64,000 bases of DNA from Nitrospira sp. ST-bin5 (GCA_002083555.1 MSXN01000007.1:390741-454740); one strand, 5' to 3'; positions 16,387 through 26,348 are shown, counted from the first letter of the stretch. The notes: generated by a model not told the origin, from the letters alone. Made by a program: numbers and translations.

Positions 16387-16716
16387 ATGCACACCATTCT
16401 CCTACTGACCATCTCCAACATCTTTATGACCTTCGCCTGGTACGGGCATTTGAAGTACAAGGATTCGCCTTTGTGGATTGTGATTGTGGCGAGTTGGGGG
16501 ATTGCGTTCTTTGAGTATTGTTTTCAGGTTCCGGCTAACCGGATCGGGCACTATGAATTCAACGCAGCACAATTGAAAACCATTCAGGAAGTCATCACCC
16601 TCGTGGTGTTCTGCATCTTTTCGGTGCTGTATCTGAAAGAGCCGCTGAAGTGGAACTATCTGGCCGGGTTCGGCCTCATGATCGGAGCGGTCTTTCTGAT
16701 TTTCAAGGAATGGTAG
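16387..16716 (+). CDS. DUF486 family small membrane protein
   Basis: A 109-residue protein with four transmembrane helices covering most of its length (MHTILLLTISNIFMTFAWYG; WIVIVASWGIAFFEYCFQVP; VITLVVFCIFSVLYL; YLAGFGLMIGAVFLIF). The segment NRIGHYEFNAAQLKTIQEVI between helices two and three is the most conserved part of the DUF486 family, which is related to small drug/metabolite exporters. Transport has not been shown for the family. The ATG has AAAAGG upstream. It is convergent with the secreted-protein gene that ends 6 bases after it, and stands alone. Confidence 0.8.
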   Translation: MHTILLLTISNIFMTFAWYGHLKYKDSPLWIVIVASWGIAFFEYCFQVPANRIGHYEFNAAQLKTIQEVITLVVFCIFSVLYLKEPLKWNYLAGFGLMIGAVFLIFKEW

Positions 16717-16722
16717 CGCGGG

Positions 16723-17658
16723 TTAATTCAGGAACCAGCGGTCGTAGAGATACAGCAGATCGAACGTCAGGCGGGCGCCGAAGGTCGGGCCGTAGTCTTT
16801 CTGATTGATCAAGTCATTCCAGGTTTCAAAGGTTACGGCGGCATAGCGGACGGCGACGGAGATAAACCGCTCTTCCAGCGACGCTTTCTTATGGTCCACG
16901 AACAGTCCCGAATCGATGGTCGCCGCGATTTCGATTTCCCAAGGAGTGCTACAGGGGCAGCTCCAGTCGGCATAGTTGCCGATCCCGACCGAGCCTTGGG
17001 CGATCCAGGAGGTGGCGGCCACTTCCCGAAAGGCCGCTCCGCCGAACGGCCGTCCCACGCGGCCCATCGCGGAAATTCGTAGATGGTCGGAAACCCACGG
17101 CACAGCGGCGAACGGGGAGAGTCGGCGGAACCCGGCCTGGGCATAGGGTTCGTAGTAGAGAGATCCGCCGGCGGCACCCACTCCAGCAAAGAATACGTCG
17201 TCCGATCCCCACAGGCTCATCCAGCGTGTGAGTGAACTGCTGACCATAAAATCATCGGTCTCCCGTTTGTTGCCCACGGGAACGGGATCGAAGCCGCGCA
17301 GTTTGTGAATCACGTCATTCTGCAGGAAGCGGCTGAATCCGTCGCGCGTCGGCCCTCCGCCGGCGGTGAAATTGGCGTTCCACCCCTTCAAGGTTTCCAG
17401 CCGTTCCGTCCAGCTGAGCGAGAAGAAATTGAACCCCATCGTTTCCCGGATGTCGTTGTAGCGGTTGCCGGCCCCGTCGAACTCTGTGAACCGGTCGACG
17501 ACGGTGAGCCCGAGCGCCAGTGTGCGGTCGTGGTCGGGATAGCCGATCGCTCCCCAGTGGATGCTTTGGGCCGGGGGTTCGGCATGGCCGGCAGTAGGCA
17601 GCGACAGGAGGAGGGCCGTAGCAAGTAGAGTGAGCCGGATGAGTTCGAGAAATTTCAT
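16723..17658 (-). CDS. secreted, probably outer-membrane protein of unknown function
   Basis: A protein of about 311 residues with a clear signal peptide (MKFLELIRLTLLATALLLSL, cleavage after GHA). The mature part is rich in aromatic and Gly residues in alternating patterns (SLYYEPYAQAGFRR, FGARLTFDLLYLYDRWFLN), and it ends in an aromatic-containing strand. This fits an outer-membrane beta-barrel. It might be distantly related to lipid A deacylase-like barrels, but I cannot confirm this. The ATG at 17658 is chosen for the signal peptide; in-frame starts at 17667 and 17694 exist and no strong ribosome site decides. It is divergent from the HerA-like ATPase gene, with about 120 bases between. 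Confidence 0.55.
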   Translation of the reverse strand: MKFLELIRLTLLATALLLSLPTAGHAEPPAQSIHWGAIGYPDHDRTLALGLTVVDRFTEFDGAGNRYNDIRETMGFNFFSLSWTERLETLKGWNANFTAGGGPTRDGFSRFLQNDVIHKLRGFDPVPVGNKRETDDFMVSSSLTRWMSLWGSDDVFFAGVGAAGGSLYYEPYAQAGFRRLSPFAAVPWVSDHLRISAMGRVGRPFGGAAFREVAATSWIAQGSVGIGNYADWSCPCSTPWEIEIAATIDSGLFVDHKKASLEERFISVAVRYAAVTFETWNDLINQKDYGPTFGARLTFDLLYLYDRWFLN

Positions 17659-17778
17659 AGGAGGCATCTTGCTAGGGATCGGGAGTTCGCGCAAGGGGAA
17701 ATAATGTCAGGGCATCCGCTTGCAGTGCGGCGTACTGATTACTAGAATGACCGCGCACATTCGCCCGGGAGGATTCGC

Positions 17779-20265
17779 ATGGCGACCAAGAAGAAAGACT
17801 CAACCAAGTCCGCTGCTACCTCGAAACCGTCGAGCACTGCCGAAGACTTTGAAAAACTCGGTGTCTTCTATCTCGGCCGCCCGTACGACATGGCGGCCAA
17901 GCAAGCGAAGCCGGGCTGGTTGCTCTATGATTCGAAAGATCTGGTGACTCACGCGGTCTGCGTCGGCATGACCGGCAGCGGAAAGACCGGCCTCTGTCTC
18001 TCGCTTCTCGAAGAAGCGGCCATCGATAACATTCCTGCCATCATCATCGACCCCAAGGGCGACCTGGGCAATCTGATGCTCACATTTCCCGGCCTCAGAG
18101 GCGAAGACTTTCAGCCCTGGATCAATGAGGACGACGCGCGCAAGAAGGGATTGTCGCCGGCCGACTTCGCCAAAGCACAGGCCGAGCTTTGGACCAAAGG
18201 ATTGGCCGGTTGGCAGCAGGACGGCGCGCGCATTCAGCGGTTGCGCGATGCGGCTGATGTCGCCATCTATACGCCGGGGAGCAACGCGGGGCTCCCGGTC
18301 TCCATTCTGAAGTCCTTTGCCGCGCCGGCCGCTGACGTGCGCGAGGATGCCGAACTCTTTCGCGAACGGATTAGCACCACCGTGACCAGTCTCCTGGGTT
18401 TGCTCGGGATCGAAGCCGATCCGATCCAGAGCCGCGAACACATTCTGCTCTCGACGATTCTGGATCATACCTGGAGGAACGAGGAAGATCTGGATCTGGC
18501 CGCGCTGATCCACGCCATTCAAGATCCGCCGGTCACAAAAATCGGCGTGATGGACCTGGATTCGTTCTTCCCGTCAAAGGACCGGTTCGCGTTGGCGATG
18601 AAGCTGAACAATCTGCTCGCAGCGCCCGGCTTCCAATCCTGGCTCGAAGGGGAAGCGCTCGATATTCAGTTGCTCCTCTACACGCCCGCAGGAAAGCCGC
18701 GTCTGGCGATTTTCTCCATCGCACATCTGAACGACGCCGAACGCATGTTCTTCGTGACGCTGTTATTGAGTCAGATGGTCGGGTGGATGAGAACGCAGTC
18801 TGGTACGACGAGTTTGCGCGCGCTCCTCTATATGGATGAGATCTTCGGCTACTTCCCGCCGGTGGCGAATCCGCCGTCCAAGCTGCCGCTGATGACGCTG
18901 CTCAAGCAGGCGCGCGCCTTCGGTCTGGGCGTGGTGCTGGCGACGCAGAACCCTGTTGATCTCGACTACAAGGGATTGTCCAATACCGGCACCTGGTTCA
19001 TCGGGCGGTTGCAGACGGAGCGCGACAAGGCGCGGGTGCTCGAAGGTTTGGAAGGGGCGTCGTCCAGCGTGGGAAAGAAATTCGACAAGGGGCGCATGGA
19101 GCAGACGCTTGCCGGTCTGGGGAATCGCATTTTTCTGATGAACAATGTCCATGAGGATGAGCCGGTCGTATTTGAAACCCGCTGGTGCCTGTCCTACTTG
19201 CGCGGACCTCTGACGAGAACGCAGATCAAGCAGCTGATGGACCCGCAGCGTGCCGCTCCTGCTGGTACTGCCGCAGGTTCGGCGGCCAAGTCGATGACGA
19301 GTGCTAAGGGTGGAGTACGCCCGATTGTTCCGCCGGACGTGCCGCAGCAATTTGTGCCGTTGCGGGGTTCTAAACCGGAGGGCAGCGAACTTCTGTATGC
19401 CCCGATGTTGCTGGGGTCGGCACAGATCCGTTTCTCCGATACGAAGAGCGGTATCGATCGGATGCAGGATGTGACGGTGTTGGCGCCCATGACCGACGGC
19501 GCAGTGCCGGTCGACTGGGATCATGCCACTGCCGCGGACCTCGCCGTCGCGGATTTGGAGCAGTCTCCAGAGGGCGATGCCCAGTTTCTTCCGCTCCCCG
19601 CCGGCGCCAGTAAGGCCAAGAGCTACGTCGATTGGAACAAAGATTTCGGCGGCTGGCTATTCAGGACCCAGAAGCTCGAGTTGTTCAAGAGTCCGACCAC
19701 GAAAGACGTGTCCAAGCCGGGCGAGTCCGAACGGGATTTTCGTATACGACTCCAACAGTCCGGCCGCGAGCTGCGCGACAAAGCGGCCGAGTCGTTGCGC
19801 CAGAAGTACGCCCCCAAGATTACGACGCTGCAAGACCGCATTCGGCGGGCCGAACAGATGAAGGCCAAGCAGCAGGCAGAGTCCCGTTCCAGTCAGGTAC
19901 AGGCCGCCATCAGTGTCGGCGCGTCGATCCTTGGCGCGTTCTTGGGGCGGAAGACGATCAGCGCTACGAACATCGGACGGGCGACGACGGCGATCAAGAG
20001 TGCCGGCCGCGTGATGAAAGAATCGCAGGATGTCGGTTACGCCGAAGAAAACGTGGCGGCATTGCAGCAACAACTGGCGGACCTCGAAGCACAGTTCAAA
20101 GCGGAGAGCGACGCGTTAGCCGCTGCGACCGATCCGTTGAACGAAAAGCTCGAGACCATTTCCATCAAGCCCGCCAAATCCAATATCGCGGTGAAGCTCG
20201 TCGCTCTTGCATGGACCCCGCAATGGCGGGATGCAAAAGGCGTGACGACACAGGCCTGGTCCTAG
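17779..20265 (+). CDS. HerA/FtsK-like P-loop ATPase with C-terminal coiled coil and glycine-zipper segment
   Basis: An 828-residue ATPase of the HerA/DUF87 type. Walker A is GMTGSGKTGLC (K69), a DPKGD box follows (IIIDPKGDLGNL), and Walker B is LLYMDEIFGYFPP. The sensor-like segment VLATQNPVDLDYKGL comes next. Residues from about 510 leave the ATPase core: a linker, a coiled coil (DKAAESLRQKYAPK... RAEQMKAKQQAESRS), a short hydrophobic glycine-rich stretch (VGASILGAFLGRKT) and another coiled coil. The start has GGGAGGA at good spacing. The family is thought to pump nucleic acid or remodel complexes; the cargo is unknown. No nuclease partner (NurA) is adjacent. Confidence 0.75.
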   Translation: MATKKKDSTKSAATSKPSSTAEDFEKLGVFYLGRPYDMAAKQAKPGWLLYDSKDLVTHAVCVGMTGSGKTGLCLSLLEEAAIDNIPAIIIDPKGDLGNLMLTFPGLRGEDFQPWINEDDARKKGLSPADFAKAQAELWTKGLAGWQQDGARIQRLRDAADVAIYTPGSNAGLPVSILKSFAAPAADVREDAELFRERISTTVTSLLGLLGIEADPIQSREHILLSTILDHTWRNEEDLDLAALIHAIQDPPVTKIGVMDLDSFFPSKDRFALAMKLNNLLAAPGFQSWLEGEALDIQLLLYTPAGKPRLAIFSIAHLNDAERMFFVTLLLSQMVGWMRTQSGTTSLRALLYMDEIFGYFPPVANPPSKLPLMTLLKQARAFGLGVVLATQNPVDLDYKGLSNTGTWFIGRLQTERDKARVLEGLEGASSSVGKKFDKGRMEQTLAGLGNRIFLMNNVHEDEPVVFETRWCLSYLRGPLTRTQIKQLMDPQRAAPAGTAAGSAAKSMTSAKGGVRPIVPPDVPQQFVPLRGSKPEGSELLYAPMLLGSAQIRFSDTKSGIDRMQDVTVLAPMTDGAVPVDWDHATAADLAVADLEQSPEGDAQFLPLPAGASKAKSYVDWNKDFGGWLFRTQKLELFKSPTTKDVSKPGESERDFRIRLQQSGRELRDKAAESLRQKYAPKITTLQDRIRRAEQMKAKQQAESRSSQVQAAISVGASILGAFLGRKTISATNIGRATTAIKSAGRVMKESQDVGYAEENVAALQQQLADLEAQFKAESDALAAATDPLNEKLETISIKPAKSNIAVKLVALAWTPQWRDAKGVTTQAWS

Positions 20266-20384
20266 CCGCTACTGATCCGGATGCGTAGCTGACTCGGTTC
20301 AGTCGATAGGGCAATTCGACTCTATGGTGCTAGGGGGCTTTAGTCTTGTAGAGTGGACTTCTTCTCTTAGAAGGAAGGCGGACC

Positions 20385-23300
20385 ATGGTTGCTGCTCCGA
20401 TCCCTTCCTGCGAGTCCGCCCGGCTCGATGCCCTCCATCGCTGCCATATCCTTGATACGCCTTCAGAACCGGCCTTTGACGAACTGGCTCGCTTAGCGGC
20501 TTATGTGTGCCGAACTCCGATGGCTGTCATTTCTCTCGTCGATGCCACACGCCAGTGGTTCAAGTCCGTGGTGGGCCTGCCTTTTACCGAATCTCCCCGA
20601 TCGATCGCGTTCTGTGCGCATACTATTCTAGGCACGGACCTCTTTATCGTAGGAGAAGCCGATGCCGATGAGCGGTTTGACGACCATCCGTGGGTCGTCG
20701 AATCTCCGTCCATCGGTTTCTATGCCGGTGTGCCACTGATCACGCCCGACGGACATGCCATCGGCAGCCTGGCGGTGATGGATGCGGTGCCGCGTTCGCT
20801 GACGCCTGAGCAGCGTGCCTGCCTGAACACCATCGCGAATCAGGTCATGACACAACTTGCAGTGCGGAATGGGCGGAAGGCCGTTTCGATGCCGCCGGAT
20901 GATTCGGCGGTTCAAGCGGCCTATGACCAGGTGAAGGAGCGACTGTGCCATAGTGAAACTCGATTGAGAGAGGCTCAGCGCCTTGCGCAGATCGGGGATT
21001 GGGAATTGGATTTGCGGACGAACGTCCTTTTCTGGGCCGACGAAATCTATCGAATTTTCGAGGTCGATCAGGCCACCTTTCAAGCTTCCTACGAGGGATT
21101 TCTCAATCTCGTTCACCCCGATGACCGCGAGATGGTCCATCGGGTGTATTCCGATTCCATCGGACAACGGACCCCCTATGGCATCACGCACCGTCTGCTC
21201 ATGCAGGATGGCCGGATCAAGGTTGTACACGAACGGGGCGTGACCCACTATTTGCCCGACGGAACACCGGCGCGGTCCGTGGGCACAGTCCAGGACATTA
21301 CCGAGCGCAAGCAGGCTGAAGGGGCGCTACGAGTCTCGCAGGAGCGGCTCCAGCAGGCTCTCCAGGCATCCAACACGGGCTTGTGGGACTGGAACACCGA
21401 AAGCGGAGCAGTCTCCTTTTCCAAAGAGTGGAAGAGCCAGCTTGGTTATGGCGAGTCGGAACTGTCGGACAGCTTCGAAACCTGGGCCGCCCTACTGCAC
21501 CCGGACGATCGCGACCGAGCGATGGGGTACGCACAACGGTATCGCGACAACCCTGTCGGCGCATTCCGGCAGGATTTCCGGTTGCGCCACAAAGACGGGT
21601 CCTACCGCTGGATCGATTCCCATGCCTCGTTTGTGACGGAGGCCGATGGCCGCCGGATACGATTGCTCGGGTCGCATACCGACATCACTGCACGCAAGCA
21701 GGCTGAAGAGGCGTTGCAGCTGACCAAGTTTACGGTCGATCGTGCGACGGATGCCATGTACTGGGTGGGTGCCGATGCGAAGCTGCTGGATGTGAATGAT
21801 GCGGCTTGTGCCATGCTGGGCTATACGAGGGAAGAGTTTGGCCGGATGACCGTTCACGACATCAACCCGCATTTCCCAGCCGATTCCTGGCCGGTCTATT
21901 GGGAGGAGACGCGGCGGCGCGGTGCGGCCTCATTTGAGAGCTTTCATCAGGCCAAAGACGGGCGGCTCATTCCGATCGAAGTAAATGTCAGCTTTTTGAG
22001 CTATCAAGGTCGCGAATGTCATTGCGCGTTCGTGCGGGACATTACCGGGCGGAGACAGGTCGAGGAGGAGCGAGCGAGAGCGTTACATAATCTCCAGACC
22101 ATCATGGAAACTGTTCCTGATGTGATTTTTGCGTTGGATCTGGAAGGACGTTTGAGTAGGTGGAATCTCCGGCTGGAAGCTGTGACCGGGTATGCGCCCA
22201 TCGAACTATCGGGGAAACCGGCGTTGGAAATGGTTCCCTTCGATGAGGCCGAGCGCACGGCGGCGGCGATCCGCGAGGCCTTCGAAACCGGCTATGCGGA
22301 GTTGGAAGGGCATCTCTTGACGAAAGACGGTCGCCCGATTCCGTATCATTGGACTGGGGCGCCGTTCACCGATCTGCAGGGCCGGGTGGTCGGCGTTACC
22401 GGGGTCGGGCGGGACATGACGGAGCGGAAGCAGGCCGAGCGCATGCTGGCGGCCGAGAAGCAGATTCTGGAGATGATCGGAGCGGATACGCCGTTGTCGG
22501 ATGTGCTGGTGGCACTCTGCCGGATGATCGAAGGTCTCTCGGATGGCGCTCTCTGTTCCGTCCTGCTCCTGGATGACGAAGGGCAGCGGCTGCGCCATGG
22601 CGCAGCTCCGAACCTGCCTGAGGCCTATACCCGGGCGATCAACGGGATGACCATCGGTCCGATGCGTGGTTCCTGCGGCACGGCGGCCTTTACCGGTCGT
22701 CAAGTCATCGTCGAAGACATCGGCCGCGATCCTTTGTGGGCCGATTTTCGGAGCCTGGCGCTTCCCCACGGTCTTCGAGCCTGCTGGTCGACTCCGATCA
22801 TGTCGGCTGCCGGCAAGGTGTTGGGCACCTTTGCGGTGTATTACCGAACTGTGCGGTCTTCCGTCGGTGAGTTGTTCCCCGTCGATCGGGCGTCACATCT
22901 GGCGTGCCTCGCCATCGAACGAGCCCAAGCCCAAGCCGCGCTTCGGCTCACCCGGTTTTCCATCGAGCGCGCGGCGGATGCGGTGTTTTGGATCGACGCG
23001 CAGGCACGCATTCTCGACGTCAACGATGCGGCCTGCATGATGTTGGGGTATGCCCGTGAAGAACTGTTATCGATGACGGTCCCTGACATCGATCCGAGCT
23101 TTCCGGCTGAAGTTTGGCCCGCTCATTGGGAGGATTTGAAAGCCAGGCACTCATTCTCGTTTGAGGCCGATCACCGGAAAAAAGATGGCAGGATCATCCG
23201 GACCGAGACGACGGTGAACTTTCTGGTTCACGAAGGCAAAGAATACAATTGCGCTATCGTGCGCGACATTTCTGACCGGAAGCGCACCGAAGACCGCTTG

Positions 23301-24380
23301 AAATTCAGTGAAGAACGGTTTCGGCTCGTCGCCGAGGCCACGAACGATATTCTGTGGGACTGGGACCTTGTTACCCAGGAGCATTGGTGGTCGCCCAATG
23401 CCCATGAAAAATTCGGTTACGACCCCAATGCGGAGCCGAGTATCACCGCCTGGATGGACCGGTTGCATCCCGACGATCGAGGCCGCGTGTTGGAGTTGGT
23501 GGATCGCGCGCTCGCCTCGGACGCCAGGATGGTCACGGCAGAATATCGCTTCCGTCTGGCGGACGGTTCGTACGGATACTTCTATGATCGCGGGCAGATC
23601 GTCCGCGATGCGTCGGGGCAGGCGATCCGGATGATCGGGGCCATGATCGACGTCACGCTTTCAAAGCGGGCCTATGCCTCACTGGAAGTGGCCTATCAAC
23701 GGCTTCAGAGCATGTCACGGGAGCTGGTAGCGGTAGAATCGAATGAACGTCGCCGGCTCTCACGGGAATTGCACGACGAGGTCGGACAGTTATTGACAGG
23801 GCTCAAATTCGATCTGGAAGCGACACGGCAGGCCCTGAGCGAGAAGAGCGCGGTCGCTGTTACGCGAGCCCACGAGCGGACGCGCCGGGCGCTGAAGACC
23901 ACCGATGAATTATTTGCGAGGCTTCGGCGGATTGTTCGTGCGCTTCGTCCCCCGGTGCTGGAGGAATTGGGTTTGAAAGAGGCTCTTGAGGCGATGGTGT
24001 CGGATATCCGATCCCAATCTGATTTGGCCTGCTCGGTTTCTATCGACGCGGACGGACTCGGGGCGCTGACAGATACGACCGTTGAAACCGCACTGTATCG
24101 GATGGCCCAGGAATTGGCCACGAATGCCGTCCGCCATGGCCAGGCGATGACGATGTCGATCATCCTTACGACGGATTCACGGCACTGGATATTGACAGTG
24201 CTGGATGACGGTGTGGGATTCGATCCGCAAGCCGAGTCCATTAGTGGAATGGGGCTCCGGGGTGTTCGAGAGCGGGCTGAGATTCTGGGCGGCCAAGTGG
24301 ATATCAGCTCGATACCCGGCGCTGGCAGTACGGTGACCGTGTGGATTCCGATTGCCCGACAGGCGCCGGAGAAAGCGTGA
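20385..24380 (+). CDS. NarL-type sensor histidine kinase with two GAF and six PAS domains
   Basis: A 1331-residue soluble kinase with no membrane segment. In order: GAF (about 20-165), four PAS domains (about 190-690, joined by ITERKQAE-type linkers), a second GAF (about 693-850), two more PAS domains (about 855-1090), a HisKA_3 phosphoacceptor with H130 of the second thousand (H1130, motif SRELHDEVGQ), and an HATPase domain (LATNAVRHG, DDGVGFDP, GMGLRGVRERAE). PAS copies three and five are close relatives (LDVNDAACAMLGY and LDVNDAACMMLGY), pointing to internal duplication. AAGGAAGG precedes the ATG. The response regulator gene follows after two bases and is the likely partner. The signals are unknown; redox or small ligands are possible. 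Confidence 0.9.
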   Translation: MVAAPIPSCESARLDALHRCHILDTPSEPAFDELARLAAYVCRTPMAVISLVDATRQWFKSVVGLPFTESPRSIAFCAHTILGTDLFIVGEADADERFDDHPWVVESPSIGFYAGVPLITPDGHAIGSLAVMDAVPRSLTPEQRACLNTIANQVMTQLAVRNGRKAVSMPPDDSAVQAAYDQVKERLCHSETRLREAQRLAQIGDWELDLRTNVLFWADEIYRIFEVDQATFQASYEGFLNLVHPDDREMVHRVYSDSIGQRTPYGITHRLLMQDGRIKVVHERGVTHYLPDGTPARSVGTVQDITERKQAEGALRVSQERLQQALQASNTGLWDWNTESGAVSFSKEWKSQLGYGESELSDSFETWAALLHPDDRDRAMGYAQRYRDNPVGAFRQDFRLRHKDGSYRWIDSHASFVTEADGRRIRLLGSHTDITARKQAEEALQLTKFTVDRATDAMYWVGADAKLLDVNDAACAMLGYTREEFGRMTVHDINPHFPADSWPVYWEETRRRGAASFESFHQAKDGRLIPIEVNVSFLSYQGRECHCAFVRDITGRRQVEEERARALHNLQTIMETVPDVIFALDLEGRLSRWNLRLEAVTGYAPIELSGKPALEMVPFDEAERTAAAIREAFETGYAELEGHLLTKDGRPIPYHWTGAPFTDLQGRVVGVTGVGRDMTERKQAERMLAAEKQILEMIGADTPLSDVLVALCRMIEGLSDGALCSVLLLDDEGQRLRHGAAPNLPEAYTRAINGMTIGPMRGSCGTAAFTGRQVIVEDIGRDPLWADFRSLALPHGLRACWSTPIMSAAGKVLGTFAVYYRTVRSSVGELFPVDRASHLACLAIERAQAQAALRLTRFSIERAADAVFWIDAQARILDVNDAACMMLGYAREELLSMTVPDIDPSFPAEVWPAHWEDLKARHSFSFEADHRKKDGRIIRTETTVNFLVHEGKEYNCAIVRDISDRKRTEDRLKFSEERFRLVAEATNDILWDWDLVTQEHWWSPNAHEKFGYDPNAEPSITAWMDRLHPDDRGRVLELVDRALASDARMVTAEYRFRLADGSYGYFYDRGQIVRDASGQAIRMIGAMIDVTLSKRAYASLEVAYQRLQSMSRELVAVESNERRRLSRELHDEVGQLLTGLKFDLEATRQALSEKSAVAVTRAHERTRRALKTTDELFARLRRIVRALRPPVLEELGLKEALEAMVSDIRSQSDLACSVSIDADGLGALTDTTVETALYRMAQELATNAVRHGQAMTMSIILTTDSRHWILTVLDDGVGFDPQAESISGMGLRGVRERAEILGGQVDISSIPGAGSTVTVWIPIARQAPEKA

Positions 24381-24382
24381 CC

Positions 24383-25021
24383 ATGGGTGCGTGCCACTGT
24401 CTCCTGGTTGACGACCATCCGATGGTGCGGTGGGGCGTGAGGGATTTGCTGATGCATGAACAGCTCTGTTCCGAGATTGAAGAAGTCAGTAGCGGAGAGG
24501 CCGCACTGGAAGCTGTTCGGCGGAAGTCCTGGGATTTGTTGCTCCTGGATGTGGCCCTGCCGGATAAACATGGGTTGGAGGTCTTGAAAGAGGCAAAACT
24601 ACTTCAGCCGCATTTGCCGGTGCTGATGTTGAGCCTGTATCCGGAGAAGGAATTCGCGATGCGGGCAATCAGAGCCGGCGCATCGGGCTATCTGACCAAG
24701 CAAAGTGCGCCGTCTGAATTGCTCGTGGCGGTCCGTCGTGTCTTGCAAGGCGGCCGGTATATTACGGCGGCGTTGGCGGAGCAGATGGCCGAGGCGCTTG
24801 GAAGCGGGACCGAAGGACCCCTCCACGCGCGTCTGTCTGATCGAGAGTTAGAGGTGTTGCGGTTGCTCGGACAGGGCAAGTCCGTATCGGTGATCGCCGA
24901 AGACCTGACGCTCAGCGTGAAGACCATCAGCACCTACCGGGCCAGAATATTGGAAAAGCTCTCCTGTCAAACCACCGGAGAACTGATTCGCTACGCCATC
25001 GACGCCAAATTAGTCGAGTAA
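24383..25021 (+). CDS. NarL/FixJ-family response regulator
   Basis: A 212-residue transcription factor. The receiver domain has the acidic pocket LLVDDHP and phosphoacceptor D56 in DLLLLDVALPDKHG, and the Lys of YLTKQSAP. The LuxR-type helix-turn-helix lies near 148-205 (LSDRELEVLRLLGQGKSVS, then LSVKTISTYRARILEKL). The ATG at 24383 is two bases after the kinase stop, with GGAGAAAG upstream; the frame is open into the kinase gene, but this start gives a normal N-terminus. It should be phosphorylated by the kinase at 20385. Its targets are unknown. It is less similar to the other three NarL-type regulators here than they are to each other. Confidence 0.9.
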   Translation: MGACHCLLVDDHPMVRWGVRDLLMHEQLCSEIEEVSSGEAALEAVRRKSWDLLLLDVALPDKHGLEVLKEAKLLQPHLPVLMLSLYPEKEFAMRAIRAGASGYLTKQSAPSELLVAVRRVLQGGRYITAALAEQMAEALGSGTEGPLHARLSDRELEVLRLLGQGKSVSVIAEDLTLSVKTISTYRARILEKLSCQTTGELIRYAIDAKLVE

Positions 25022-25209
25022 CCCCGCCCCGTTCCCCTCAGCCGCCTGTGCCGCGTACGCGCGTACGGTCGTCGCGTTCCCGGTTGTCGGATGAATGCTG
25101 ACAAGCGAATCCCAGTTGAGCCGATAGGCTTCCAAACGGAAGTTGCCGATAATGACGCAGTGAGCGAAGGCCGGTCGCTCGTCGTATTGCCTATTGAGGA
25201 GGTGTGACG

Positions 25210-25890
25210 ATGGCTTCCCGGTCTTCGTATCGTATCGTGCTTGTAGACGATCATCCTGTCGTGCGTCTGGGGCTGAGGGAGCAGCTCACTTCAGTCCCCG
25301 AGGTGTCTATCATCGGGGAAGCGGCATCGGTCTCCGAGGCGGTCACTCTGGCGGAGCGTCTGAAGCCCGATCTAGCGTTGCTGGATGTGCATTTGCCGGA
25401 TGGTTCAGGAGTCCGGGCCTGCCGTCGTATGTTGGAGGCCGCGCCAGGCCTCAGGATCCTCATCATGAGCGTCCACGACGACCCTCTCGTTGTCCGCGCC
25501 GCGATTTCTGCCGGCGCACACGGGTATATCATGAAAGATGCTCCCGCCGATGTGTGGCGCTATGCGATTCGAGCGGTGCTCTCGGGCGCGTCATTTCTTC
25601 ATCCTCGGCTGGTCGGAGCGGTCCTGCAGGATCTGAGAGGGATGGGAGAGGAATCGCCGCAACGGCGACTCGACAGTCTCTCTCCTCAAGAGCGGCGCAT
25701 TCTTCCCTTGGTCGCCGAAGGAAAAACCAATAAAGAAATCGGATCCCATCTGTCGCTGTCGGAAAAAACCGTGAAGAATTATCTGGCGAACATGTTCACG
25801 AAGTTGCGCGTGACACGCCGATCCCATGCGGCGGCCCTCTATATGCGCGATCGTCAGAGGGATCGACAGTTTGCGATGCATTGGTCATGA
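25210..25890 (+). CDS. NarL/FixJ-family response regulator
   Basis: A 226-residue regulator. The receiver has IVLVDDHPVVR and D59 in DLALLDVHLPDGSG, and the Lys of YIMKDAPA. The output HTH (LSPQERRILPLVAEGKTNKE, then LSLSEKTVKNYLANMFTKL) is nearly the same as in the regulators at 38260 and 42634, so these three are paralogues that may read related DNA sites. ATG 25210 has AGGAGG seven bases upstream and is preferred to the GTG at 25204. A 190-base gap separates it from the preceding regulator, so it probably has its own promoter. The last bases overlap the start of a lone receiver gene (ATGA). Confidence 0.9.
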   Translation: MASRSSYRIVLVDDHPVVRLGLREQLTSVPEVSIIGEAASVSEAVTLAERLKPDLALLDVHLPDGSGVRACRRMLEAAPGLRILIMSVHDDPLVVRAAISAGAHGYIMKDAPADVWRYAIRAVLSGASFLHPRLVGAVLQDLRGMGEESPQRRLDSLSPQERRILPLVAEGKTNKEIGSHLSLSEKTVKNYLANMFTKLRVTRRSHAAALYMRDRQRDRQFAMHWS

Positions 25891-26324
25891 GTGCGACCGG
25901 GGAGGCCCCCCTCATTCTCGTCGTGGACGACGATGACCTTGTCCGCGAGTGGATCGGCGAAGTTCTGCGGGGCGAGGGTTATCGTGTAGTTGAGGCGGAA
26001 GACGGGGTGCAAGGCCTGGCCATCGCCAAAACACGGTCGCCGGCTCTGATGGTGCTGGATATTTTCATGAAGGGGAAAGAAGGGCTTGAAACCATTCTGG
26101 AACTGCGGAAGGCGCAATGCGCAACCAGGGTGCTGGCGATCTCGGGAGGGCCGATCCTCGGATACGATGCGCTGAGGGCGGCCACGGTCTTCGGCGCTGA
26201 GGCCGCTCTGGCCAAGCCCTTCTCGGCGGAGATCCTCCTGGAACAGGTTGGTGTGTTGACGCAGGGCGCGGCCGCGACCCGGTCCGATGCCACGGTTTCT
26301 CACGACGAAACGGCGCAGGCGTAA
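25887..26324 (+). CDS. single-domain response regulator (CheY-like receiver)
   Basis: A 145-residue protein consisting of one receiver domain: acidic pocket VVDDDDLVRE, D58 in LMVLDIFMKGKEG, the Thr/Ser position replaced by SGGP (LAISGGP), and the conserved Lys in LAKPFSAE. A short Thr/Ala-rich tail follows, with no output domain. It begins inside the stop of the upstream regulator (ATGA), so the two are co-translated. It may act as a phosphate sink or shuttle for the nearby kinases, or bind a protein target. The gene is convergent with the patatin operon, 24 bases away. Confidence 0.85.
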   Translation: MSATGEAPLILVVDDDDLVREWIGEVLRGEGYRVVEAEDGVQGLAIAKTRSPALMVLDIFMKGKEGLETILELRKAQCATRVLAISGGPILGYDALRAATVFGAEAALAKPFSAEILLEQVGVLTQGAAATRSDATVSHDETAQA

Positions 26325-26348
26325 TCCAGTTTGCGTGCACCGGTTTGC

